DNA of 64,000 bases from DAHVFY01 sp040388665 (GTDB taxonomy: Bacteria > Chlamydiota > Chlamydiia > Chlamydiales > Rhabdochlamydiaceae). Below are positions 8,678 to 19,600 of the stretch, in pieces. The DNA lies in NCBI GenBank assembly GCA_040388665.1, contig JAZKBL010000012.1, forward strand, positions 70,253 to 134,252. Reading direction: 5' to 3'. The notes below the pieces were generated by a model. It saw only the letters and a program-made list of their open reading frames with translations, did no database searches and was not told where the DNA came from. How positions within the stretch are numbered: position 1 is the stretch's first letter; each line of letters opens with the position of its first letter. The translations under genes and the position numbers were made by a program.

Positions 8678-8845
8678 TATTAGAGTTCTTCTAAAATCTC
8701 GGTAATTTTGGGAAGCTAAAATTTGTGAAGCCAAAAGTAGACATGTCGGGAACAAAGCACTTCGTGTCGTTGTTCCCGACATGTCTATTGTTGGCTCTAT
8801 AATCTCAATTTTATGAACTCACGAGGGTTTTAGAAGAGGTCTATT
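8678..8845. repeat. Long palindromic MITE-like element
   Basis: A ~168-bp imperfect palindrome. The outer arms carry CTTCTAAAA followed by CTCG (inverted near 8823-8837). The centre is a perfect 17-bp stem, AGACATGTCGGGAACAA at 8739-8755 pairing with 8770-8786, around a 14-base loop that itself holds CAC/GTG. The left 78 bp recur at 50350-50427 with 74 identical positions. No ORF is inside. It fits a non-autonomous miniature element or a REP-like mRNA-end structure; it follows the cupin gene. Confidence 0.75.
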
Positions 8846-8853
8846 TAATGACT

Positions 8854-8879
8854 ACTCCCTCTCTTAAAAATGAGGGAGT
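8854..8879. terminator. Hairpin between convergent genes
   Basis: ACTCCCTC (8854-8861) and GAGGGAGT (8872-8879) form a perfect 8-bp stem with a 10-base loop just past the palindromic element and 15 bp from the stop of the convergent flavoprotein gene. The loop is A/T rich; no long T run follows. Confidence 0.45.
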
Positions 8880-8893
8880 GGAGTTGTATCCGC

Positions 8894-10075
8894 TTAGTTG
8901 TCTGAAGTTTTGCCCCAGAAAAAGTTTAAATTTCTGCTATAAAGCCTATCAAGTTCTGTGCGGTCGAGCTGCTCTAATTCTTGCGTGCGCATCACATCCG
9001 TGCCAGGAATAAATGTTCCGCCAAGTGTTCCATAGACAACTTTTCCGTCAGGACAGTCAGATGTCACTTGAAGGCATTTAGGAAACATATAGACATACTC
9101 ATCGCTTCCATCTGCATCTTTTACCTTCGTATAAATCATATAATTCATATGCTCTCTTCCAGACTGTTCATTCAAATTAAGCAAATGACCTCGTACAGCA
9201 ACCATCTTATCATCTCCATTTAAGCTCTTAGCGCCAAGTCCTGAGCAATTAAACACAATTTCTTCTGTAACTTCGCTAAAAGTTTTAAATTCTTTTTCTT
9301 CAACGGGGATCTCTAATTTAGCGACGGTCTCTCTAAGTTGAATCATAATCTGCGTTGTATCCATAAAATACGTGATAAATTTAACAAAATTCGGACGAAT
9401 AACCCCATTGCCAAAGTCAAGAGTGACGTATTCTCTTTCAGGGATCAGTCCCTCATTTTCTAAATCTTCTACTCCAGCTTCTGTTTCAACACTGCAGTAA
9501 ACAGGAAGCAAGCGCGCACACTCAGATGTTATATACGGATGCTTTCCTTCATGGATCACTTTAAACTCTTTAAATGTGTCTAGGCCGATTTTGTTTAAAT
9601 TTAACTGCTCTTCTGGATCTGTTTGAACAGAAACTAAAGCAAAATATCCTGCATTTTTCCATGAAGGAATGTCGTAAAATTCTTTTGCTGTTATCCCAGC
9701 TACTTGATAACCCTTCAAAGAAAGCTCGATTGCAGCAATCATCCCGATGATACCACTACCAATAACACGAATAGGTGTTGCAGGCAGATCTCCCAACTGA
9801 TCTTCAAAAAGCTTAATCGCTTTTTTTACAGAACCAAACGATGTCGTACATCCAGAGCCTCCATGACCATAGCAATGAACGAGCAATTTCCCTTCTTTCT
9901 CTTCAGACGAAATATTGAATTTCCCCTCTCTCATAGGTCTTGTGCACATGATTTTTTCATCGATGGACGCGGGTTTAATAATAGGTGGTGTTAACACTTC
10001 AATTTTTTCTGCAAACATAGCTGTAGATATACTAAAGCTCAAACAAAGAGCGCTTACTGCTTGAATCAATTTCAT
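8894..10075 (-). CDS. Exported D-amino-acid-oxidase-like flavoprotein with permuted domain order
   Basis: 393 residues with a signal peptide (residues 1-22). A Rossmann FAD-binding motif GSGIIG (106-111) is followed by a DAO-like body (NAGYFALVS, VFNCSGLGAKSL, VRGHLLNL) that ends near YGTLGGTFIPG. In ordinary D-amino-acid oxidases the last ~50 residues carry R-P-x-R and a GHGG motif. Here that segment (RPMREG at 46-51, CYGHGGSG at 68-75) comes before the Rossmann motif, and the protein stops where it would normally begin. So the chain appears circularly permuted. Oxidative deamination of an amino acid or opine in the envelope is inferred. Monocistronic. Confidence 0.82.
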   Translation of the reverse strand: MKLIQAVSALCLSFSISTAMFAEKIEVLTPPIIKPASIDEKIMCTRPMREGKFNISSEEKEGKLLVHCYGHGGSGCTTSFGSVKKAIKLFEDQLGDLPATPIRVIGSGIIGMIAAIELSLKGYQVAGITAKEFYDIPSWKNAGYFALVSVQTDPEEQLNLNKIGLDTFKEFKVIHEGKHPYITSECARLLPVYCSVETEAGVEDLENEGLIPEREYVTLDFGNGVIRPNFVKFITYFMDTTQIMIQLRETVAKLEIPVEEKEFKTFSEVTEEIVFNCSGLGAKSLNGDDKMVAVRGHLLNLNEQSGREHMNYMIYTKVKDADGSDEYVYMFPKCLQVTSDCPDGKVVYGTLGGTFIPGTDVMRTQELEQLDRTELDRLYSRNLNFFWGKTSDN

Positions 10076-10190
10076 AATAGCTTGTCCTGTAAAGGTTGCG
10101 ATGAACTCGAAGGTAATCGCTTAATTTTTTTTTGTCCACAGCAGGTTTTTGAATTGATAAATTCCCCTTGAAGGTGCTGTAATGAACATT

Positions 10191-10216
10191 TATACCGAAA
10201 TGAATTCAAAATTTGG
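10191..10216 (+). repeat. Copy of a short TATACC-AAnTGAAT repeat
   Basis: TATACCGAAATGAATTC here matches TATACCCAAGTGAATTC at 4853-4869 (followed in both by AAAA and TTGGA). The first 15 bases also recur on the minus strand at about 24838-24853. Each copy lies just upstream of a gene or a gene start. Its role is unknown; it could be a trimmed dispersed repeat or a shared upstream signal. Confidence 0.4.
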
Positions 10217-10249
10217 ATATAAAATCTTCGAACATATAGGAGTTTCAAC

Positions 10250-11287
10250 ATGCTATTAGGAGCGTTACTTGCCATGAAAGCAATTGTCTTAAATGGATCT
10301 AATCTTTCATTAGAAGAAAAAGAAAAACCTTTTCCACAGATAGGCGAAGTGAGAATCCGCGTTAAAGCTGTCGGGTTCAATCCCGTTGACTGGAAAATAC
10401 GCGATCAATGGTTTGGCACGCCCGCAAGCGATATCCTCGGCAGTGATGCAAGTGGCGTTGTCGATGCTATAGGCGAGGGCATTACCCGCTTTAAAGTGGG
10501 CGATGAAGTGTATGCGATGACAATGTCGCGCTGCTCCAATGGAAGCTACGCTGAATATACATGTATTCCCGAGGAGCTTCTTGCAAAAAAACCATCTACT
10601 CTCTCTTTTGAACAAGCAGCAGCAATCCCCCTCACTGCAATGACAGCTTACCGCATGACGCTTGCAGAGAACACCATAAAAAAAGGGGATACGGTCTTTA
10701 TACCAGGAGCTGGCGGCGGCGTTGGAACTTTTGCTACACAATTTGCAGAGCTTGCAAAAGCGCAATCGATCATGACAGTTGCAAAAAATGAAAAGAGCAA
10801 AAACTACTTACACGAGCACTCCCATATCCCTCTTGACAATATCCTCATCTATGAAGGGCTATCTACAGAAGAACTTACAAAAAAGCTCATCGAAATGAAC
10901 GGAGGCAACCGCTTTGATGTCTCTGTAGATCTTGTTGGGGGCTCGATGAAAGAAGTCTGTTTGCATGTCACACAAGATACGGGGACCTTTGTCACAATTG
11001 TAGGATACGGAGAAACTTATCCTGATGATCAATGCGCAATTAAGCAAGTTTTCGTAGGAACAGAACTTGGAGACTTTGCACGCGCTCTACCTGGAAAAAC
11101 AGACCGCAGCCAATGGACTATCTACACTGACCATATGCACCTCATTTCTCAAATGCTCGAAAGTGGCGACATAGAGCCACCCTCTGTGCACGATCTTGGA
11201 ACGCTCGCAACAGAAACCGTCGAACAAGCCCATGCTCTTCTTAAAGCAGGAAGAACTAAAGGCAAACTCATCATGAGCGTTCCTTGA
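10250..11287 (+). CDS. Zinc-less MDR oxidoreductase (NADPH:quinone reductase type)
   Basis: Medium-chain dehydrogenase/reductase of 345 residues. The N-terminal GroES-like domain has GFNPVDWKIRDQW and GSDASGVVDAIGEG; the Rossmann domain has GAGGGVGTFATQFA at about residues 160-173. The structural zinc cysteines of alcohol dehydrogenases are absent, which fits the quinone oxidoreductase/zeta-crystallin branch. The ATG at 10250 has TAGGAG seven bases upstream. A second ATG at 10274 (MKAIVLNG) is where the family usually begins and also has AGGAG before it. Cytoplasmic, NADPH-dependent reduction of a quinone or enone inferred. Confidence 0.9.
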   Translation: MLLGALLAMKAIVLNGSNLSLEEKEKPFPQIGEVRIRVKAVGFNPVDWKIRDQWFGTPASDILGSDASGVVDAIGEGITRFKVGDEVYAMTMSRCSNGSYAEYTCIPEELLAKKPSTLSFEQAAAIPLTAMTAYRMTLAENTIKKGDTVFIPGAGGGVGTFATQFAELAKAQSIMTVAKNEKSKNYLHEHSHIPLDNILIYEGLSTEELTKKLIEMNGGNRFDVSVDLVGGSMKEVCLHVTQDTGTFVTIVGYGETYPDDQCAIKQVFVGTELGDFARALPGKTDRSQWTIYTDHMHLISQMLESGDIEPPSVHDLGTLATETVEQAHALLKAGRTKGKLIMSVP

Positions 11288-11292
11288 AATCC

Positions 11293-11332
11293 GGTGACCG
11301 CTCCTTCGTCTTTAGGCGAGGGAGCAATCACC
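11293..11332. terminator. Imperfect hairpin between convergent genes
   Basis: GGTGA..GCTCC pairs with GGGAGC..TCACC across 11293-11332 between two convergent stop codons. The stem has mismatches and the flank on the + strand is A-rich rather than T-rich, so terminator function is only suggested by place. Confidence 0.35.
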
Positions 11333-11350
11333 AAAAAACCAACGCATACT

Positions 11351-11560
11351 TTACATCTTTTTTAGAAAGCAAGTTTTAAGAACAAGTGTCGATTTGCCTT
11401 CACGACACTCTACCTCTTCTTCGTTATCTGTGAGGCGGATATTTTTAAACACCTTCCCTCTCTTAAGAGTAAGCGACGACCCTTTGACTTTTAGATCTTT
11501 AATGACATGCACAGAGTCGCCTTCATTGAGAACATTCCCATTACTATCTTTTGTTGCCAA
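11351..11560 (-). CDS. PhnA/YjdM-type small protein (C-terminal PhnA domain only)
   Basis: 69 residues that match the C-terminal domain of PhnA/YjdM: DSNGNVLNEGDSVHVIKDL, then KVKGSSLTLKRGKVFKNIRL. The N-terminal zinc ribbon of full-length PhnA is missing, so this is the short form. Despite the name, PhnA proteins have no proven phosphonate role. The start is TTG at 11560, supported by GGAG eight bases upstream; no ATG is available. It lies directly downstream of a Nudix gene remnant, whose stop is 14 bp upstream. Confidence 0.85.
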   Translation of the reverse strand: MATKDSNGNVLNEGDSVHVIKDLKVKGSSLTLKRGKVFKNIRLTDNEEEVECREGKSTLVLKTCFLKKM

Positions 11561-11573
11561 AATTATTTCTCCT

Positions 11574-11729
11574 TTAAATGACCCCTAATTTTTCATTCGA
11601 TGATACATTTTTTAACACCTCAAGACTTACTTTTTGAATGAGCGATCGTACCGGAAGAAAAAGAGGAGACGGCAGCTCATCCCATTCAAACCACTCCCAC
11701 CCTTCACAATACCTGCAAAAAATCTCATT
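11574..11729 (-). pseudogene. Nudix hydrolase remnant (C-terminal ~50 codons)
   Basis: An open stretch bounded upstream by an in-frame TAA at 11732-11730 encodes EGWEWFEWDELPSPLFLPV and a short tail ending KLGVI-stop. The W-E-W-F-E-W-D-E-L-P...PLFLP pattern is the usual C-terminus of small Nudix hydrolases. No Nudix box and no start codon remain, so this is a decayed 3' end. It runs into the PhnA-like gene on the same strand. Confidence 0.6.
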
Positions 11730-11742
11730 TTAACAGAAGTTT

Positions 11743-12582
11743 TTAAAAACCAAAATTTTTAAATTTTTTTATATCAACTATAAGTCTAGCGCCAAGAAAA
11801 CTAAGCCACAATCCTTCACTGAAGTCCCAGAGAAACTGAAAAGCTGGAAAAATAAATCCCGCTGCAAAAAGAACGCCTAGCCCAAAAATCACGCTTAGCG
11901 TCTGCATGATACGAAGCTGCATACTCTTCGTCTCAGACTTCTTATCCATAATAAGTCCAACGCCCACCCCAAGATTTACAAAGAACAAGTAATAAATCCA
12001 TGTAGGACTAACAGGCAAAAATTGCCCAAGAACAAGAAGAAAAAAAGGAAAAGCAATAGCTGCTACTCTCCACATCTTTTCTACAAGAGGAAAAAGCTTT
12101 TTATACGCTAAAACGAGAACTCCCCCAACAACCAATCCGCCCAAAATATCTGTCGGATAATGCATTCCAAGGTAGACTCTTGAAAAACAAAGAAACGCCG
12201 CAAAAATAACAGCGAACCACCTATAAAGACTTCTTTTACACTCAATGAATACACAACCGACTAATATGACCGCTGTTTGGGCAGCTCCACTTGGGAAACC
12301 AAAAGAAGTACAGCACACAACTCCAACTGACGGATCAACCTGACAAGGTCTCGGCTGATGAAATGCTCCTTTTAATAATTTATTTAAAATAAGACTCATC
12401 ATCAAAGCATACAAAAGACGAGCTCCAATCCGTTTATTCCAAAGGTACCAAACAAACGCAATCACAATGATATCAAAATATAGTGTATCAACGTAGTTCC
12501 AACCTTTGAAAAAAATATCCATCCAAGGCGTACGGAGCACCTCATGAAGATCACGTATCCACTGCAGTTGCATCTCAAGCAT
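11743..12582 (-). CDS. PAP2-family membrane phosphatase with altered PSGH motif
   Basis: 279 residues, about six membrane helices. PAP2 motif 1 (K...HQPRP, near residue 75) and motif 3 (SRVYLGMHYPTD, near 135-146, with the nucleophilic His) are intact. Motif 2, normally PSGH, reads PSGAAQ: the codon is GCT, so the proton-donor His is Ala. Family members dephosphorylate lipid phosphates such as phosphatidate, undecaprenyl diphosphate or lipid A at the outer face of the inner membrane. Catalysis may be weakened here, or another residue may substitute. The last ~90 residues form extra helices. Confidence 0.85.
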   Translation of the reverse strand: MLEMQLQWIRDLHEVLRTPWMDIFFKGWNYVDTLYFDIIVIAFVWYLWNKRIGARLLYALMMSLILNKLLKGAFHQPRPCQVDPSVGVVCCTSFGFPSGAAQTAVILVGCVFIECKRSLYRWFAVIFAAFLCFSRVYLGMHYPTDILGGLVVGGVLVLAYKKLFPLVEKMWRVAAIAFPFFLLVLGQFLPVSPTWIYYLFFVNLGVGVGLIMDKKSETKSMQLRIMQTLSVIFGLGVLFAAGFIFPAFQFLWDFSEGLWLSFLGARLIVDIKKFKNFGF

Positions 12583-12663
12583 TACTTCATCCTACCTGTC
12601 ATGTCTAAATAATCATTGAATTTATGGATTTGTTGCTACATAATCCTTGTGAGGACAATAAAA

Positions 12664-13470
12664 ATGAAAAAAATCTTCGCCTTGCTTGCATTTGTATTTC
12701 AAACTGTCTACGGAACCGATCCGCTTGAAGAATATTTCGCCTATATCAAGCAACTTGCAGAGCCAAAAGGCAATTACAAAAACGGAGAGATTGAGATCGT
12801 TCTTGATCCTGCAGAAATCTCTCAGATTCAAAAAATACAACAAGAGCGCCTACTGAAAAAAGGCTTTTCAAAAAAAGAGGCTACCGAATTTTCCCGCATC
12901 GGCGTTATTTCTCACGATCATTACTGGGTTTGGCTACGCGATGCTGTTTATTTCCCGAAAAAAATTCCAGGAACTTATGACAGACTACTCTGGAAAAATG
13001 AATTAACCGCTAAATCCCCAGGCGTTGCTGTCCTGCCCGTATTGCCTTCAGGCAACATCGTGTTAAATCTTAATTACAGACACGCAACAAGGTCGTGGGA
13101 ACTCGAGCTTCCACGAGGAAGAGTTGACCCCCAAGAAACCACTGAAAATGCCGCATTACGCGAAGTCAAAGAAGAAACTGGATTTGTAGCCTCTTTTTTA
13201 ATTTTCTTAGGCGATATGGCACCAGATACTGGGGTACTAGCGTCCGTCATACCTGTCTTCATGGGAAAAATTACAAGCAAAGAAGCTTCTAATCCAGATT
13301 ACTCTGAAGCCATCGCCGATGTCCTTTCTTTCACCAAAGAGGAATTATCAAAAGGTCTTATTCAAGGTTTCTTAGAAGTCTCAATTGAGGGCAAAAAACA
13401 AAAAGTCCCCTTGCGTGATTCGTTTTTAACCTTTGCCTTATTTCAAGCAGAACTCCGCAAACTTCTTTAA
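12664..13470 (+). CDS. Exported Nudix hydrolase
   Basis: 268 residues. The ATG at 12664 gives a signal peptide (MKKIFALLAFVFQTVYG) and has GAGGA about eight bases upstream. The frame is open to 12616, but that start lacks a ribosome-binding site. The Nudix box GRVDPQETTENAALREVKEE is complete with its REVKEE glutamates, and the pre-box RSWELELPRG and post-box region resemble ADP-sugar or ADP-ribose pyrophosphatases. An exported Nudix enzyme is unusual, since nucleotide diphosphate substrates are normally cytosolic; action in the periplasm or host vacuole is inferred. Monocistronic. Confidence 0.88.
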   Translation: MKKIFALLAFVFQTVYGTDPLEEYFAYIKQLAEPKGNYKNGEIEIVLDPAEISQIQKIQQERLLKKGFSKKEATEFSRIGVISHDHYWVWLRDAVYFPKKIPGTYDRLLWKNELTAKSPGVAVLPVLPSGNIVLNLNYRHATRSWELELPRGRVDPQETTENAALREVKEETGFVASFLIFLGDMAPDTGVLASVIPVFMGKITSKEASNPDYSEAIADVLSFTKEELSKGLIQGFLEVSIEGKKQKVPLRDSFLTFALFQAELRKLL

Positions 13471-13614
13471 AAAAATAAAATATTATTTTTTTTCTTAAGC
13501 TGATGATTAACAACTAATTAACTCATATTATCTAATAATTTACACATATTATACATAAATTAATTACAATTTTTAGTAGAATCGTACAAAACTACTTTAA
13601 TTAATATGTAACTT

Positions 13615-16600
13615 ATGATAAATAATATAATTATTTTTAATAATTCAATTAACAATCAATTACAACCCTCTAATATAGAGGCACCTGAGATTTTAGAGCA
13701 AAATCCAATCCTCGAAGGTTATAGCAGCTCTGATGCAGCGGCTATCATCTTTCATTTATTCAATGCGCAATACATAAATTTTCAATCCAACTCAAAAACA
13801 ACATCAAGTTTTCTCCCTTTGAGTTTCCTCATCCAAGAACTTGAAACACTTTTAGACCATCCAAAACTCAAAGAAGAACGGCACAATCTTGAAGAATTAA
13901 TCATCTCTTATCGTTGCTCTTATACCGTAGGCCAATGGTTTGAACACATAGCAACGAATAAAGATGCCGTACGCGGACAGATCCTAGACTATCTTAAAAA
14001 ACATGGCTGGATCTCCATTCCAACAGGTTACGCTGCAGAGCCCTCAGGGCACCGCATAACACTCTATCTCACCCTCGAAGAAAAACGGGGAAAAACCTAT
14101 GTCAAAGGCAAAATCGCCAATCTAGGAGAAGGTCTTAATAACCATCTTGAACATTATATCGGTGCAACAAAAACCTATTACGAACCTTGGCTAGAACTAG
14201 ATAAAGTTCCTTTGGCAAAACTGGAATCTACTCCCTTCTTCGATCTACTTTTAGAATTACAACAATTAACACATCCTGATGGCGAAAAAACCTACTATTG
14301 TATCGAAGATTTCTACAACATACTCCTTCCCGCATGGCCGGGAATGATTTCTATGACAGAACATCCCATGCCTGCAACGAAACAACGTACAGGAGACTGC
14401 TCTCTAAAACCCTATCTTGTAGAACTCAATACAAAAATAAGCGTAAAAACTGCTCGTTTTATTAAGTTGCATTTGACCAAGAAAAGCATAGAGTTGCTAC
14501 TAGAGCATCCCGAGCTCACGCAATCTCTCTATAAAACTGTTGAAGAAACCCTGCAAAAACTGATGCGGCGCGCACTTAAATTACAGAAAAAGGGAGATCT
14601 CAATGAAAAAGAGATTCAAGAGTATATTAACTTTACGCTAAAGAGCCAACTTGCGCTTAAAAAGATCCACCAAGATTCCCTATCACTTGCTAAACAGCAC
14701 ACTTTAGATTTCTCTCTTGTCCGCGACCTCTCTGAAGAAGGAGAGCTCATTTTCACGCAAAAAACACCTCTTGTTTTGGAAAATTCAGTAGAAAAAATAA
14801 AAGCTGAAGCCCCTGTAGCTACACATTGGATAGCAACTCTTGTTAAAGACGCTGCAAAGAGCGTCAATGATGCCATGAAAAAATCAGATTACAATGAGTG
14901 CATGCGGCTGATTATAGATACTTTTGAAAAATTACCTCCAGCTACTGATCTTTATTGGAAAACTCAAATGACACCTAAGGTCATGAAGGGCATCAAAACG
15001 CTCCATCAAAGATTTCATTACGTTACTGAATACAAAATTTTTAAAAAAGAAGAGCACATCTATATCACTCCAACAATGGCAATCATTGCGCTCAAAGCAT
15101 TTGCCATCACTGTTGCATCAGGAAGCATGCTCGGGCTCCCTCAAGATTTCGTGCATTTTTTTGCAGGGTCTTTATTAAAGCGGATTGAGGAAGCACAAAA
15201 CCATTACCGTCCCTTAACTCCTTTTCAAGCCAACGAATACCGTTCTTCTTTAAAGATTTTGAAAGAAGCCAGTCAACTCGATTCTCCTACTCTTAAAATT
15301 ACAACGCCTCAGCTCGATCAATATGGGATCCACCATAGCCACGTCGTTAGCTCCCAACAATTTGAAACGCCTCGCGATGTTTTTAATGACCCTTACATTA
15401 AATTTTTAAATACACTTATCACAGAAAAAAATGAAGCCAAGTTCGAAAAATTTAAAAGGCCTCATGCAACAAGAGAATACCTAGCAATCCATCACATGGG
15501 CTTAGTTGCATTGAATAATATTGGTTGTTACAGCCTCATCGATATGTATGAGCTCTCTATCTTATTCTTTTACTTAAGCAGTGGAGTTTTTGATACCGAC
15601 TCAAGCTTAACTCAAGGTAGACCACTTCTTGATAAGAAAAAAATTCCAGGATATGTTCTAACGGTGTTTAAAGAATGGGGTATTGAAAAAAGCGAAGCTC
15701 AAACAACCCGTGAAGTGATTGAGGGGCTCTTCTTAAGTGCACATCATCGCTTGGCTGACCCTAAAGTGCTTGATGAACTTCTTAGCTCTGACCTCTCTAA
15801 CATTCGAAGCCAGAATGAACTCCTCTCTTTAACCCCCAAATCAAAAAAAATTGCACCCCCACTCTTCAAAGACCTCCTGCTCGGAAGGCTTTACCCCGAT
15901 CTTGCAGTTCCCCTATGGATCGATTATCTTTCTCAACATACAAACACACTTCAAGCTCCAACCCTTCAAGCCTTTTTATCGTTAGCTATTTTTGCACGCA
16001 TCCCAGGAACGGATGATTTCGTCATAGAAAAGGTGATGCGAGACAATAGTCTTATCAAGGAGCGTCTTTTCGAATTCTTGCGCTCTAGAATCAAAAAAAC
16101 CGCTACGGAGCAATTTCTTGACATCCATTTTCTTTATCTTAGAGTCTATGTGCACTCTCTCTTGTTCGCTAAGGAAGCAGGAGTTAATCTAGAATCAGAA
16201 ATCTCTTTTTTAAAAACCCGCCTTGAGACACTTTTAACGAGTAAAAAATATTCAGAAGAGGCAAGACAGCTCATTGGGTGGCAGCTCACAGCGCTGTTTA
16301 CCTACTTGCGTGCATGGGGTGACGAATTAACTGATTTTTGTAATCGAGCCTACAATCTTGTCAAAGAAATCCCTATTACAACCGACTCTGAAGTGATTTC
16401 TCAGGAATACCGCTATGCAGAACACATCCTCTCCCACTTGGACCTCCAACAAAAAGCCAAAATCCCTTCTTGGATCATCTCTGACTCTAAATTTCCTTAC
16501 CGAACAATCACTTCCATCAAAACATCAGAAGATAAACTCTCCTTCATAAATGAATATCAAGAGAGGATCTATCTCACTTTTGATGAGGAAAAAAAGGAAT

Positions 16601-19600
16601 TTTATCTTCATCAAAAGTTTACAACGCTTGAGGGTAACATCGCTCTTTTCACATTAGCAGATAAACCGCCCACAAGCTCTGTCTTTTCATACAAAAATCA
16701 TCCATGTGTCGATGGCTGCCTTGCAAGCCAAGCGCGTTACTTTGTCAGAATAGATGATAAAGGCTCTATGGAGGCTGTATGCACAGATCTTAGCGGAAAA
16801 GAAATTTTGGCGCGCATGGATAGCACAAAAATTTATCCGGCTAATGCAGATCGCTCTTTACATCTTATGACCAATTTATCTGCCCCTCCACCCATTTGCA
16901 CACGCATTTTTCCTCTTTATGGCCAAAAAGAAACCCTTTGCTACAAAAATGAACATCATGAAATCGTAAAAATTAGCATCCCCAAATATGACCTTCACTT
17001 CACAAGAGATCTTTTAAGAACAGAACAGTGGTACTGTTCTAAGCTCCCCGGATATTTTCTTGATGAAAATGATCAACATCCAACTCTTGAACCTCATAGT
17101 CATTACCTGCGGCTAAAAAGTAAAACAGGATCTGGCATCATTCTAACATTCGATCATCTGCTTCCCCACGAACGCTCCATCATCCCTCCAGAGGATCCTT
17201 GCCTAATGAAATCCAAGGCAATCCCAAGACAACATCCTCGCCTCTTAATTTATCCACTAGATAGCACAGGTAAAATTAAACCTTCTCAAGAGGTTTATGA
17301 AAGTCTTTATCTTATCTATCTTACGCTTATGAAAAAGGACTACACAGAAGCGCAGGAGCTCATTTTAAAGTTAAAACGATTAGGAAAGGAATGGGGTGAG
17401 GAGGAATGCAACCTCTTTAACTTGTTTAACCCTCAGCAGATCACACAAAAAGATCGAGATTTTCATCCGGCAGCAGCAGCGCTTCGTTTGCAGCTTAAGA
17501 TCATAGAACATGCTTCGGTTAATGAAATGAAGCTATCGGAAAACCAACTGCTTTGGCTAAAAAAGGATTATCTTAACTACATCGATCAGTGGAATAACAC
17601 CATGCTCTACCGACTTTCTGAACAGGATGAAAAAATCCTTTTACGACTTATCAGCACTAAAAACGAGCTCGAATGTTTACAACTGTCTCAACGCGAAAAT
17701 AAATATGCAGAGCTCAAAGAAACACCTCTTTATCATCAAACTAAAATCACTCCCTCTAAAAATAAATCACAGAAAACAGATGGCTTTACTTGGCTTAACC
17801 TCGAGCGCTTTCAAACAATGAAAACCCATCTTTTAAACCCCTTGCCCATTACCTCTCATTTAAGACCAGGACCTAACTTCACCCTTAATTTTCTTTACTA
17901 CTACAACTTATTATACGGTTCTGAAGCCCACGAAAAACAAGAGGTCATCAGGATTTTACAATGCTGCGCTCATGATCCTCATCCAGAATCTCAAGATGTC
18001 AGACAAATACTCTTAGAGCTCATTAAAAATCCTAGTAAAATGCCAGAACTACAAAAAATCATCGCTACCGCAGAAAAAGACATAAAAAAACTTCCGCAAT
18101 TTTTAAAAGATCTTTTGCCTGGGGGAGCTTCTAAAGCATCAAGTTTTTCTGAAGTATTTCTTACAAGAACAAGGAATAACACGTGGACTATCAAACAGCC
18201 TCTTGAACCAACGCTCCCATGCAGCCTATCAAAAATACCACAACGATCTCATCTTATATGTGAAAAAGAAAAACTTCCTAAAATCCTTATCAACAAAGGG
18301 TGTTTACTACAACAAGACAACAATGCAGCAAATAAGCAAAAGATAGAAAATCTTCAAAATTTAAAAGTCGTCTTCTCCTCTATTCCCACGGATAGTCCCT
18401 GTGTCAAAAGAGCAAGCAATAGACTCATCGAAGGGATTGAAGAAATGCAAGAAGACCTGTCCTCAGAAAAAGCACAAATTTCCTACCATATCAATTTAGA
18501 TAAAAAAAGTAGAAAGGAGTTATTTAAGCAGCTCACACTTCATCATGAAATCCAAAAAACAGAAATGATCCTATACAAAAAAAAGATTTACGAATCCTTT
18601 GAAATAGATTCCCCTCTCTTAAAAGCAGAACAACTCGGAGGATTGCTCCCAAGCCTTAAATTCCGCGAGATTCTGCTTGCTGTTATTAATGATGATGCTA
18701 CGCAGATTCATAAAGCCCTTCCGACCAAAATACCTAGCCTACTTACAAGACAGGTTACACGCTATCTTCTCGCCGCAACACAAAAGCAGCACTATGAACG
18801 CGCTCTCAAAAACTTGGAAGATCTCAATCAAGCCATGAGCGATGGAGAAAAGACAAATACAGCTGACAACAAACTTGTTCACTCTCTTCTTGCCAAAAGA
18901 GCTTATACTAAAACAGAAGACTTATACGCTCTTTTCTTTGAATATGCTTCAAACATCCGGTTGCGCAAAGAGCAGTATACAGCTTATCAAGAACTTTCTA
19001 AAACAGATCATCTAGAAAATATCCAATTGGAAGCGCCTACAGGTTTTGGAAAATCCTCTACTGTCATTGCTCTTTGGTTATTAAAGATAAGCCATGTACA
19101 CAAAACAGCGCTCATGACGCTACCTCCTGCACTACTGCCAAGTGTCCTAGCGCAGCTTTACTCGATTCTTGGCACTCATTTTGACAAATCATTTTTCGTA
19201 ATTAAATTTGAAAGAAACCAGGGTAACAATTTTGCATTCCTAAAAAAGCTGAATACGCAGTTAGATGATGCTCAACGTAAAAATAAAATCCTTCTCATCT
19301 CCATCGATCACCTGCATCGCTTGACAACTCTTCAACTCAAACAAAATTTACATGAATATGGTGATTTAAGTATATTAAGAGAACTCGTCCTTTTGCGTAA
19401 AACTCTAAAATTTGAAATTTCAAGCTTTGTCGATGAATCCAAAGAGTGTTTTGATGTGAGACACCGCTATGATTATGCAATCGGCGCTCCTATCAAAATT
19501 TCTCAAAACGAATGTCAAAAAACAGACTTGATCTATAACATGCTCCTCACAGAAGAAATTCTAGAACAATTCAATTTTGAGTTTCTTCCAGAATTTTTTG

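Noticed and set aside
14616..14876. 86-codon frame opposite the giant gene
   Set aside because: Antisense shadow of the 2794-residue protein's strong coding frame.
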